From assembly GCA_047629355.1 (NCBI GenBank), contig JBLHWU010000080.1:1-25505 (forward strand): a stretch of DNA of 25,505 nt, in the 5' to 3' direction. How positions within the stretch are numbered: the first letter of the stretch is position 1; each line of letters opens with the position of its first letter. Of this stretch, positions 15,425-22,899 are shown one piece after another. The translations under genes and the position numbers were made by a program. Source of the DNA: CAYUNA01 sp047629355 (lineage in GTDB: Bacteria > Bacteroidota > Bacteroidia > Chitinophagales > Saprospiraceae). A model generated the notes under the pieces. The model was not told where the DNA came from. It saw only the letters and a list, made by a program, of their open reading frames with translations, and ran no database searches.

Positions 15425-17854
15425 CTACTCACTCCGCAACGACTCCACCGGATTCATCATCGCCGCCCTTACCGACTGATAACTCACGCTCAAAAATGCA
15501 ATCGCTACCGCCACAAAAGCTGCTGCGGCAAACACCCACCATTCAATATCGACGCGATACGCAAAGTCTTCCAGCCAGCTATTCATCAGCCACCAAGCGA
15601 CCGGCGCAGCGATTACCATCGCAAGAATAACCAATTTTAAAAAGTCTTTGGAGAGCAAACTGATAATGCCCGTCACGCTTGCGCCGAGGACTTTACGAAT
15701 GCCAATTTCTTTCACCCGCTGGGTTGCCGCATGGGTCGCCAAACCGAATAAACCAAGGCAGGAAATCAAGATAGCCAACAGTCCCAACCCACGACAAGTT
15801 GCCGACAGCCGCTGCTCATCTTCGTAAAAGCGATTGATATTTTCATCCATAAAAGAACCGCCGAAAATTTGCTCGGGCAGTACCTTATCAAAGCCCGTTT
15901 GGATAGCTGCAATTGTATTGGGAATGTCACCATTCCGAATTTTAACGGCAGCTTGCGAGTATTCATCTTTTGCGGTCGTAATCACCGTTGGTTCGTGTTC
16001 GTTACGCAAAGAATGCGTATGAAAATCTTTAACAACACCGACTAATTTAACAGAATATCGACCGACAGTAAAATGCTCTCCAATGGCTTCAGCGGGATTT
16101 TGAAAACCTAATTTTTTAATCGCCGTTTCATTTAAAACACCTTCACGCATCGTATCGGAAGGCATCAAATAACGTCCTTCAATGATTTGTAAAGCAAAAG
16201 TTTCTTGATAATCACTATCCGCCATTTTGATACTCAGTGCATACGGTTCGTCTTCTGGGCGATCGCCGAATCGCCAATTCGTCTTCCAAGTATTGCCGGA
16301 AAGCGGCTGGTCGGCACTCATGGAAACGGCTTCAACAGTCGGAATTTGTAGCAGCGTTTGCTTCAAAGCAGACTGCCGGGCTACGGTCAAACTGTCTGTA
16401 TTGTAGTTAAAAGTATAAATCAAATCTTTAGAAAAACCGAGGTCACGCGACTGGATATAATCCATTTGTAAAATGGTAATCATCGTTCCAATAATCAAGG
16501 CTTGAGCTACCGCAAATTGCAAAACGACCAATGATTTTCGGACCGCTGCCCCACCCGATGACTCGTGACTTACGTTGTTGTTCAAAGCTCTGACAGGTTG
16601 ATAACCTGACAATCTCAAGGCTGGATACAAGCCCGCTAACAAGGTGATAACTAAGGCGATAATTCCTAAAAACACCCAAACTTTGGGTTGCGATAAAAAA
16701 GGAATATGGTCTGGTACATCTGAAACGTATTTTAATAAGGGCGAGCCAAGTACCGCCAAGTTTGCCCCTAACACTACGGAAACTAGAACCAAAATGCCCG
16801 TTTCACTCATAAATTGACCAATCAATTCCTTGCGGCTACTGCCCAATGTTTTGCGGACGCCGACTTCTTTTGCTCGCAAAGTAGCTTGTGCGGTCGCTAA
16901 ATTAATGAAGTTAAAACTTGCCATTATTAGAATCAAAAAGCCAATGAAAGAAAGCAATTTCAACCTTGACTTACTGGTGCGGTGTGAGCCCGAATGGTTT
17001 AAATCTTCATTATAATGCAAATCCGATAGCGGCTGCATAATATGAGCCTTCCCGCTTTTTCCTGAACTATTTTTGTATTCTTTTTCACCGACCATCGCCA
17101 ATAAAGATACCGCCGCCGTTCGGTCTGCTTTGTCCTCCAAGCGCGCATAAACCTGATTACTGGAACTACAACTTCCCCAATCGCCGCTATAATTGAAGAG
17201 CTTTGCATTGTTTTTTAAGGTTTCGTAAGAGACTAAAAAAGGGAAGGTGAAATCGCAGTTGACGGGTAGATTGTCAACGACTCCAGTGACGACGACGGGG
17301 ATAATGTTTTCTAAGTAAACGGTTTTACCCATGGCAGATTCCCAGTTATCAAAGCATTTTTCTGCCCACTTCTTAGTTAGAATAATGGTAGCGAGCTCGG
17401 TTAGTGCGGTCTTTTCGTTGCCCGCCAACCAATTTAATTTGAATACATTGGTAAAATCTTGTTCTGCGAAGAAAGGAGATTCATCCTCTCCCAAGGCGTA
17501 TTTTTGTAGCGAACGTTCTTGACTTTCGTCTCGAATCATTAGATTCGTATTCATTTCCATGATTCGTCCGAAGGCAGCGAATTGAGGAACTTTTGCCTCC
17601 ATTTCATCCATTGCAGGAAGAGGAGTACAGGTCGAGTAATATTTTCCCCCATCTACTTGCGTTGCCTCTGACACAAGACGCACGATGTGGTCGTAATTTT
17701 CAAATTCTTTATTAAAACTCAATTCATAGGTCACCATTCTAAATATTAACAAAGCTGCTGCGATGCCAATCGTCAGACCAAAGAGATTAATGCCTGTGTA
17801 GATTTTATTTTTTAGGAGTGTTCGTAAGGCGATTTTAAAATTATTGGCGTACAT
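15425..17854 (-). CDS. ABC transporter permease, FtsX/MacB family
   Basis: An 809-residue permease of the type abundant in Bacteroidota: N-terminal FKIALRTLLKNKIYTGINLF and a first membrane helix, a periplasmic MacB-like domain (about 45-290), three helices containing RAKEVGVRKTLGSSR (FtsX), a linker with another helix and a second periplasmic domain (about 440-660), then a second FtsX unit with RVKEIGIRKVLGAS and the ending NPVESLRSE. Eight membrane segments in all are expected. These proteins work with a separate LolD/MacB-type ATPase to move lipoproteins, peptides or lipids or to transmit force across the envelope; no ATPase gene lies here, so it is an orphan subunit. AGAAG six bases before the ATG may be a ribosome-binding site. 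The upstream region has a sigma-54-like promoter and twin palindromic sites, implying control by a response regulator. Confidence 0.9.
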   Translation of the reverse strand: MYANNFKIALRTLLKNKIYTGINLFGLTIGIAAALLIFRMVTYELSFNKEFENYDHIVRLVSEATQVDGGKYYSTCTPLPAMDEMEAKVPQFAAFGRIMEMNTNLMIRDESQERSLQKYALGEDESPFFAEQDFTNVFKLNWLAGNEKTALTELATIILTKKWAEKCFDNWESAMGKTVYLENIIPVVVTGVVDNLPVNCDFTFPFLVSYETLKNNAKLFNYSGDWGSCSSSNQVYARLEDKADRTAAVSLLAMVGEKEYKNSSGKSGKAHIMQPLSDLHYNEDLNHSGSHRTSKSRLKLLSFIGFLILIMASFNFINLATAQATLRAKEVGVRKTLGSSRKELIGQFMSETGILVLVSVVLGANLAVLGSPLLKYVSDVPDHIPFLSQPKVWVFLGIIALVITLLAGLYPALRLSGYQPVRALNNNVSHESSGGAAVRKSLVVLQFAVAQALIIGTMITILQMDYIQSRDLGFSKDLIYTFNYNTDSLTVARQSALKQTLLQIPTVEAVSMSADQPLSGNTWKTNWRFGDRPEDEPYALSIKMADSDYQETFALQIIEGRYLMPSDTMREGVLNETAIKKLGFQNPAEAIGEHFTVGRYSVKLVGVVKDFHTHSLRNEHEPTVITTAKDEYSQAAVKIRNGDIPNTIAAIQTGFDKVLPEQIFGGSFMDENINRFYEDEQRLSATCRGLGLLAILISCLGLFGLATHAATQRVKEIGIRKVLGASVTGIISLLSKDFLKLVILAMVIAAPVAWWLMNSWLEDFAYRVDIEWWVFAAAAFVAVAIAFLSVSYQSVRAAMMNPVESLRSE

Positions 17855-17876
17855 ACTTCTTTTTTTTTAATAGGAC

Positions 17877-17934
17877 GGTAGACTTTAGTCCACCTTGTAA
17901 GATATTTTCAACACGAGGTGGACTTTAGTCCACC
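17877..17934. repeat. Paired GGTGGACTTTAGTCCACC palindromes
   Basis: GGTAGACTTTAGTCCACC (17877-17894) and GGTGGACTTTAGTCCACC (17917-17934) are near-identical direct copies, each a palindrome around TT, and the pair is enclosed by TAGG and CCTA so the region can fold in more than one way. It lies in the permease leader between the predicted sigma-54 start and the ATG, so it would be present in the 5' untranslated RNA. Confidence 0.7.
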
Positions 17935-17945
17935 ACCCTATCAAA

Positions 17946-17962
17946 GTCAATGGGCATGCCAA
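17946..17962 (-). promoter_or_regulatory. Probable sigma-54 (-24/-12) promoter of the ABC permease
   Basis: On the minus strand the sequence reads TTGGCATGCCCATTGAC. Against the sigma-54 consensus TTGGCACG-N4-TTGCA it keeps the GG of -24 and the TTG of -12 with the correct 10-base GG-to-12 spacing; it differs at the C of CACG and has GA instead of GC at -12. It is about 90 bases upstream of the permease ATG and about 70-100 bases downstream of the twin palindromes, the usual geometry for an enhancer-binding activator. Confidence 0.5.
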
Positions 17963-18027
17963 CAATTCCAAACAGCTGATTTTCAATGAATTAAACTATA
18001 TTTTTAAAACTAAAAAGAAAAGAGATT

Positions 18028-18064
18028 TGTTCAAAAATGTACAAGAGGTGTTCGAAAATGGACA
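18028..18064. promoter_or_regulatory. Twin activator sites, TGTTCAAAAATGTACA and TGTTCGAAAATGGACA
   Basis: Two 16-base imperfect palindromes of form TGTnC(n)GnACA lie at 18028-18043 and 18049-18064, 21 bases centre to centre, i.e. on the same face of the helix. They precede the sigma-54-like promoter of the permease. The layout fits cooperative binding by an NtrC-type response regulator. The identity of the regulator is unknown; none is in the window. Confidence 0.55.
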
Positions 18065-18107
18065 AAAAAAAGTGGTTATTTGACAAATCTCGTGATTGCA
18101 AAGTGTT

Positions 18108-18136
18108 GTAGAGGGTATTTTTTCAGCACCCTCTAC
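18108..18136. other. Hairpin upstream of the permease promoter
   Basis: GTAGAGGGT (18108-18116) pairs with ACCCTCTAC (18128-18136). A second weak stem, GGGGTA with TACCCC, follows around 18156-18184. The stretch 18137-18266 also holds CGCGTTAGCGAC and GCGCGTAGCGATTT, which look like decayed repeat DNA; no gene is visible. Confidence 0.45.
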
Positions 18137-18266
18137 TTTATCCGCTAAAAGTAAGGGGTACTAAAAAAGTCTATTGATACCCCACAAGTCTAACTTGGCG
18201 CGTTAGCGACAGACCTATTGGCAGAAATATTAGCTGTTTGTGCAGAAGCGCGTAGCGATTTCCCTG

Positions 18267-18370
18267 TTAAGTAAATCGTAGCAATTAATTCGGTAATTTT
18301 ATAAACATCTTTTTCCACTATTTTCCCTTTAAAAATTCCTCAATAACACAGACTATTAAAGATTTTTTGG
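18267..18370. repeat. Half palindrome joined to the three-hairpin element
   Basis: TTAAGTAAATCGTAGCAATT at 18267 matches the arm of the 3935-3995 hairpin, including the following TTAAT-x-x-GGTAATTTT. From about 18291 the sequence instead follows the window-end palindrome (GGTAATTT, AAACATCTTT, CTATTTTCC, TTTAAAAAT, as at 25375-25425). It breaks off at GATTTTTTGG, where copy 2 of the three-hairpin element starts. It is therefore a chimera of three repeat types. Confidence 0.6.
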
Positions 18371-18564
18371 CTCTACGGTGAAAAGTGTGGGTCAATATGA
18401 GAAGCGAGAAAATCATAAGATTTTCGAGCTTCAAAAAATACAGTGCGCATTACCTGGGGCAATGCGGGTGTGCTTGTTAAGGGGTAAAAACGGTTTTTAC
18501 AAACCGTTTTTACCCCTTAAAATCCCATGTAAAAATGCAATGAAATTTGCTTTACACGGTCCTT
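18371..18564. repeat. Three-hairpin element, copy 2
   Basis: CTCTACGGTGAAAAGTGTGG begins the copy, followed by GAAAATC-ATAA-GATTTTC, then GCGCATTACCTGGGGCAATG (the second hairpin, with one mispair), then a perfect 20-base stem TTAAGGGGTAAAAACGGTTT with loop TTAC (18477-18520). The left 100 bases are close to copy 1 at 11013. The right end is less clear; TTTACACGGTCC near 18551 is a weak match to the inverted terminus of copy 1. A frame crossing it (18378-18566) is a by-product of the repeat. Confidence 0.7.
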
Positions 18565-18826
18565 AGGAATGCGAAATAAATAAAGTTAGATTCTTGAGAG
18601 AGAGGTTTTGAAGAGTTGTCGAAAACAATCAATCTTCTTGTTCTCTCGCTGTACGTTTAATGTTTTAAAAGAACTGTCTTTTCCATTGGTTTTGTTAGGA
18701 AAATTTATGTTTTTTTATTAGCAGAACATTTTTAAGCCAAAAAAAAATACAAAGTAACAAAATTTAATTTCAAATATAATTAACTCAAATAGCAAATAAA
18801 TCTTAATATCCATGAGCTTATATTTT
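18565..18826. other. AT-rich leader with a bulged hairpin
   Basis: No gene is visible. GAGAGAGAGG, then GAAGAGTTGT (18596-18619), can pair with ACAATCAATCTTC and CTCTC (18625-18647) around a CGAAA loop with bulges. Downstream of this the sequence is very AT-rich up to the promoter-like box at 18827. Confidence 0.3.
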
Positions 18827-18834
18827 TAATTTTG
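18827..18834 (+). promoter_or_regulatory. Possible -7 promoter box for the SPOR-domain gene
   Basis: TAATTTTG fits the Bacteroidota TAnnTTTG box. The -33 region has no clear TTG. If used, the transcript would start near 18840 and have an untranslated leader of about 215 bases before the ATG at 19056. Confidence 0.3.
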
Positions 18835-19055
18835 TGGTAAAAATAGATTGGAATATGAATTTAAAAAAATTGAAAATAAAATACCGACATTCTTATCATT
18901 TTAGACTAAATTTGCTGTTGTTACTTTTTCTGATAAATGAAGTCATAAGTAATACTAAAGAAAGCACTACATTTCTAGTACTTCAATCACAAAACCAGAC
19001 TTTATTCACACTAGGGATTACACAGATAATTGACAGTCCCACAAAAAAGCATACT

Positions 19056-19682
19056 ATGTCTCGATTAGACTTTTTTACCATTTTTGTGGTGGCAATCTGT
19101 ATTTTAGCCATCATCTTTTTGATTTTTAAAGCTACCCAACTGGCAAATGGTGACGGTATTTCTGTTCCTGAAAACACCAGTTCTGTTGCAGATGCCGATG
19201 ACTTTGACGAAGATGAAGACCTATATGATAGTGATGGCGCTGAAATAGTTACAGATACGAATACCGATGAATTAGGTGGTAGCGCAAACTCTGATGAGGA
19301 CGGTATGACTAGCGCAGGTGAAGCGGACACAGATAATGAGGACGCAGAGGAGGAGGACACAATGGGAGACCTTGACGAAGCAGAGGCTGAAACACCTGTA
19401 ATTAGTAGGGAACCAGAGGTTATTTCAACCGAGGCTTCTTTGGGTAAATACTTGGTTATTGCAGGTACTTTTAAGATAAAATCAGGTGCGCAAACACTCG
19501 CTCGACAACTGCGAAATGCAGGCTATTCTAATGCTAAATCCAGTATTTTTGACAGAGGAACTTACGCGATTGTTTTGGTGGATAGATTTGACAGTCAAAG
19601 TGAAGCGAATGCATTGGCAAGTAAATTGAAAAGTAGTGGAATAGAAGCTTATGTACAGGCGGTTAGAGGAAGTTCTAACTAA
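19056..19682 (+). CDS. Membrane-anchored SPOR-domain protein with acidic linker
   Basis: I choose the ATG at 19056 because it opens directly on a membrane segment (MSRLDFFTIFVVAICILAII); a GTG at 18834 in frame would add 74 poorly conserved-looking residues with a second hydrophobic run. The 208-residue protein has a transmembrane helix (about 8-28), a long Asp/Glu-rich linker (about 45-115) and a C-terminal SPOR domain (about 130-205, GKYLVIAGTFKIKSGAQTLA ... GTYAIVLVDRF). SPOR domains bind denuded peptidoglycan glycan strands at division sites, so a periplasmic septal or wall-sensing role is likely, with the linker spanning the periplasm. It has its own terminator and faces the next gene, so it is monocistronic. 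The strongly acidic linker fits a high-salt habitat but is common in the family. Confidence 0.82.
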   Translation: MSRLDFFTIFVVAICILAIIFLIFKATQLANGDGISVPENTSSVADADDFDEDEDLYDSDGAEIVTDTNTDELGGSANSDEDGMTSAGEADTDNEDAEEEDTMGDLDEAEAETPVISREPEVISTEASLGKYLVIAGTFKIKSGAQTLARQLRNAGYSNAKSSIFDRGTYAIVLVDRFDSQSEANALASKLKSSGIEAYVQAVRGSSN

Positions 19683-19701
19683 GAAGTTTAGACGTTGAAG
19701 G

Positions 19702-19743
19702 AAAGCCATTACTCCTAATTATTGGGGTAATGGCTTTTTTTAT
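19702..19743 (+). terminator. Intrinsic terminator between convergent genes
   Basis: AAAGCCATTAC (19702-19712) pairs exactly with GTAATGGCTTT (19727-19737), further closed by CC/GG, with a T-run at 19735-19741. It ends the SPOR gene and, being symmetrical, may also stop transcription from the beta-helix gene arriving on the other strand. Confidence 0.85.
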
Positions 19744-22700
19744 TTAGTTCTTGATTATCTGTTGGATGACTCTTTGTTCTGCATTTCCGATTTCTAAAAA
19801 GTAAACACCGCTTGGTAATTTCTTTAAGTTTAGACTTCGTTTGTTCCTAATTTCTACTTCGTAAACAATCTTTCCTAAAACATTATAAATAGTTAAATTA
19901 TTAGGTTTAAATTGTTCATTCCATTCTAAAAACAGCATATTTTCAATAGGGTTTGGATATAGCTTAAAATCAAAAGCAGCTATAGCACTTTCTATCGTTC
20001 CTGACATAAAACTAACCTCAAAAACAACTTCCGCCTCACATCCATTGGCATCCATAACCATTAATGTGTACATTCCAATCGCTAATTCTTCCAAAAAGAG
20101 CGTCGTATTGCCCATTTCCCAAGCTAAGTTGTACGGCGCAGTGCCACCAATGATAGAATCAATAAAAATAGCTCCATCTTCAACAGTTGCCGCACTCGCA
20201 TCTTCAATACTACCAAAGACTTCGATTGGAATACCTCCTCCAACAGTAATATTTACAGAATCTGCACAGCCCAAACTATCCGAAATGACCAAAAAATAAT
20301 CCCCCATCGATAAGTCTGTCAATCCTTCTCCATTCATGGAATCTACTTGCCAATCAAATATCAAAGGTTCATTGCTCTGAGTTGCCACGATGATTTCACC
20401 ATCCATTGCGTCGGCGCAAGTTTCGTCGATGACTTCAAGGATTTCTGTAGTAAAAGAATCCCGTTCGTATGCACCCATATCAACGATATTTTCTAAAATT
20501 CTGGGCATTCCTGAGAGATCTAAAGTATCTTCTGTTTGTAAATATGTATTATTCCCTGCATTGATGGCGGAAGAACAGCCAGCGAGTTGAAAATCGTTGT
20601 TTTGCGGATTTCTAAATAAGGGGTCTTGTTGGTAAATCATACCTTCTATGCAAGCGTCAACGCCATCGACAATGCAATTAGGAACGTTGACTAAGCAATT
20701 ATTTAGAAAGTAATCATTTATGGTAAAATTATCCAAATTATTGTTGAAAAATAGAAACTCAATAGGTGCGTCTTCCCAAATAATTGAATTAGAAATATAC
20801 CAATTGTTAAAATAAGTATCTGTAAAATTAGGGTTCCAATTTTTCCAAAATGGACGGTCTCCGTTATCAGAAAAAGTACAGTTCGTTGCATTTAGATTAA
20901 TTCCACCGCCAAATCCTGTAAAAAAACCTAAAGCATCAGAATTGCCGTTAAAAATGGTGTTTTTGATGTCAGTATTCATAGAAAAAGGTATATCTGGATT
21001 ACCTGCGCCAGCATAATATATCCCTCCACAGCCTCCATTATTATACACAATGTTATTTGCAAAAACAGAATTATTAACAACTAAAGCTATGTCACCTTGT
21101 GATTGAATAAAAATACCGCCTCCACCACTATTTGCAGTGTTATCTTCAAAAATTGTATGATTGATTGAAACTAGTAAATTACTACCAAAAACAGTGTTAA
21201 TAACTAAGCCACCACCACCTGATAAATATCCAGAGTTTTCCAAAAAATCAGTTGAATCTATTATAAAATTTATTTGAGTTCCAGGGTCAAATTCAAAACA
21301 AGTAAACGAAACTCCACCACCTGATTCCGATTTATTATTAATAATTCTACATTTATTTAGTTCTAAAGAAAAATTACTTTCACCGTTTATTACATATAAA
21401 GCTCCACCTTCAAAATCAGCACTGCCTTTCTCAAAAAGACAGTTTTCGAATAATTGCTTTCCTTTAAAATTACCTAAATGAAAAGCACCACCAGTTATTG
21501 CGTAATTTTCAATGAATGAACAATTAAGCACCTTTGCAAAACTATTTACTTTTCCACCTTTCTTATAAATTCCGCCACCTTCTTTGCTTACAAAATTATT
21601 ACTAAAAACACAGTTCTCTAAATTATTGAGAGCAGATTGATTATGTCTACCTTTGCAATAAATACCTCCTCCGAAACATCCACTGTTATCTTTAAAAATA
21701 CAATTTTTTATTACTGGATTTGCCTTCGGATTCGTAAAATCTGTATTAATTAAAAAGCCTCCTCCTTTTGCATTATCACTTGAAAATGGCATTCCGTTCG
21801 CATTTCCTTTTTCAATAATAAACCCATCAATAATCGTCGTACTATCCACATCAAAAGCATATAAAACATGATAACTATTGTCGGACTTATCCTCTAAAAG
21901 TCCAATATCACCACTAAGAATCGTTGGATTATCCTCAATATTTCTATCTATGATATTCGTTTCATTGCCCATAAAACCACCATACAATTGGACGCCATCT
22001 GGAATCACAAAAGAAACAGTTCTATCGTCATTCGCTGTTGGAAAATAAGTGCCCTCAGCTACTAAAATAACTGTAGATGAATCCGCAATTTCAAGGGCAT
22101 CTTGGAGGTCGAAAAAAGCGTTTTCCCAATCTGTGCCGTTGTTGTTACCTGTAGATAAGTTTTGATTTACGCGGAGGGTGTCAATCAGATATTCACAGGA
22201 TTGAACACTAAAGGGATCCGTAAAAGAAAGATTCCCATTTTCGTAAAAACAATTGAAAAGATAGCCAGATTCTGAACATAAAAAAAGGGAACAGTCTAAA
22301 GAATAAAGTGGCGGAGCATGCCCTTCTATATTACCAACTCCTTCTACCCAAACAAAAGAAATAGGCGTAAAAAGAGCATCATGTAGAACATTTACAATCC
22401 TTCTTTCTACTCCATTCACAGTAAACACACTCTTACCAGTTACCACCACTTCATAAGGATAAAGGGGGTTTCCACCACCCCAACCAACAATTAAAGTATC
22501 CCCAACTTCTGCAGAAAAATCAAACATCAAAAATACTTCCTCATCACAATTTTCTGTTTTCCGAACAAATACTTTTTCTCCTTCTTCTCGAAAATAACCT
22601 ATCCGACCGGCAATAAATAAATCTGTATTGGTATTTTCTACCGGTGTCCACAATTGACCGCAAATTAAGGTATCCTCTTTTAACTCAATAGAATAGCTTT

Positions 22701-22824
22701 CATAGGAAAAATAATTATCATACATCATTTCCCAAATAGGGCTATCTTCAAAGGTTGGCAAGATAGTTTGTGTGTTAACGATGATTGGAAGGAAAAGAAA
22801 TGTTAGGAGTATGATATTTCTCAT
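19744..22824 (-). CDS. T9SS-exported beta-helix protein with SprB-like repeats
   Basis: A 1026-residue secreted protein. Residues 1-19 are a signal peptide (MRNIILLTFLFLPIIVNTQ). After an N-terminal domain of unknown type (about 20-210) comes a right-handed parallel beta-helix/polymorphic-outer-membrane-like region (about 220-770). It begins NNGTDWENAFFDLQDALEIA and carries repeated GGG(I/F) and N-C-x-F-x-x-N motifs, as in 'choice-of-anchor Q' proteins. Two SprB-like modules follow at about 798-870 and 871-934 (SLGCADSVNITV, ANGCEAEVVFEV), and a T9SS type A sorting domain from about 955 (LYPNPIENMLFLEWN ... PSGVYFLEIGN). It should be exported and tethered on the cell surface; adhesion or glycan contact is likely but the ligand is unknown. 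It lies 75 bases downstream of the metalloprotease on the same strand with a hairpin between, so they may share a promoter only partly. Confidence 0.88.
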   Translation of the reverse strand: MRNIILLTFLFLPIIVNTQTILPTFEDSPIWEMMYDNYFSYESYSIELKEDTLICGQLWTPVENTNTDLFIAGRIGYFREEGEKVFVRKTENCDEEVFLMFDFSAEVGDTLIVGWGGGNPLYPYEVVVTGKSVFTVNGVERRIVNVLHDALFTPISFVWVEGVGNIEGHAPPLYSLDCSLFLCSESGYLFNCFYENGNLSFTDPFSVQSCEYLIDTLRVNQNLSTGNNNGTDWENAFFDLQDALEIADSSTVILVAEGTYFPTANDDRTVSFVIPDGVQLYGGFMGNETNIIDRNIEDNPTILSGDIGLLEDKSDNSYHVLYAFDVDSTTIIDGFIIEKGNANGMPFSSDNAKGGGFLINTDFTNPKANPVIKNCIFKDNSGCFGGGIYCKGRHNQSALNNLENCVFSNNFVSKEGGGIYKKGGKVNSFAKVLNCSFIENYAITGGAFHLGNFKGKQLFENCLFEKGSADFEGGALYVINGESNFSLELNKCRIINNKSESGGGVSFTCFEFDPGTQINFIIDSTDFLENSGYLSGGGGLVINTVFGSNLLVSINHTIFEDNTANSGGGGIFIQSQGDIALVVNNSVFANNIVYNNGGCGGIYYAGAGNPDIPFSMNTDIKNTIFNGNSDALGFFTGFGGGINLNATNCTFSDNGDRPFWKNWNPNFTDTYFNNWYISNSIIWEDAPIEFLFFNNNLDNFTINDYFLNNCLVNVPNCIVDGVDACIEGMIYQQDPLFRNPQNNDFQLAGCSSAINAGNNTYLQTEDTLDLSGMPRILENIVDMGAYERDSFTTEILEVIDETCADAMDGEIIVATQSNEPLIFDWQVDSMNGEGLTDLSMGDYFLVISDSLGCADSVNITVGGGIPIEVFGSIEDASAATVEDGAIFIDSIIGGTAPYNLAWEMGNTTLFLEELAIGMYTLMVMDANGCEAEVVFEVSFMSGTIESAIAAFDFKLYPNPIENMLFLEWNEQFKPNNLTIYNVLGKIVYEVEIRNKRSLNLKKLPSGVYFLEIGNAEQRVIQQIIKN

Positions 22825-22849
22825 GGGTATAATGGTTTTAAGAATATAA

Positions 22850-22881
22850 GGGCATTCCCAACATTAATATTGAAAATGCCC
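22850..22881 (-). terminator. Hairpin between the protease and beta-helix genes
   Basis: GGGCATT (22850-22856) pairs with AATGCCC (22875-22881), and an inner AACATTAAT/ATTAATATT section extends the stem. On the minus strand it stands 18 bases after the protease stop and is followed by an AT-rich but not pure T tract, so termination may be partial. Confidence 0.5.
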
Positions 22882-22899
22882 ATAAATTAATTTTTAAAA

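Noticed and set aside
3935..18564. CRISPR array
   Set aside because: The repeats are few, widely spaced, palindromic and variable; there is no regular repeat-spacer pattern and no cas gene.
18834..19055. GTG-started N-terminal extension of the SPOR protein
   Set aside because: The added residues contain no recognisable domain, the GTG overlaps a promoter-like box, and the ATG at 19056 begins directly before a normal membrane anchor.
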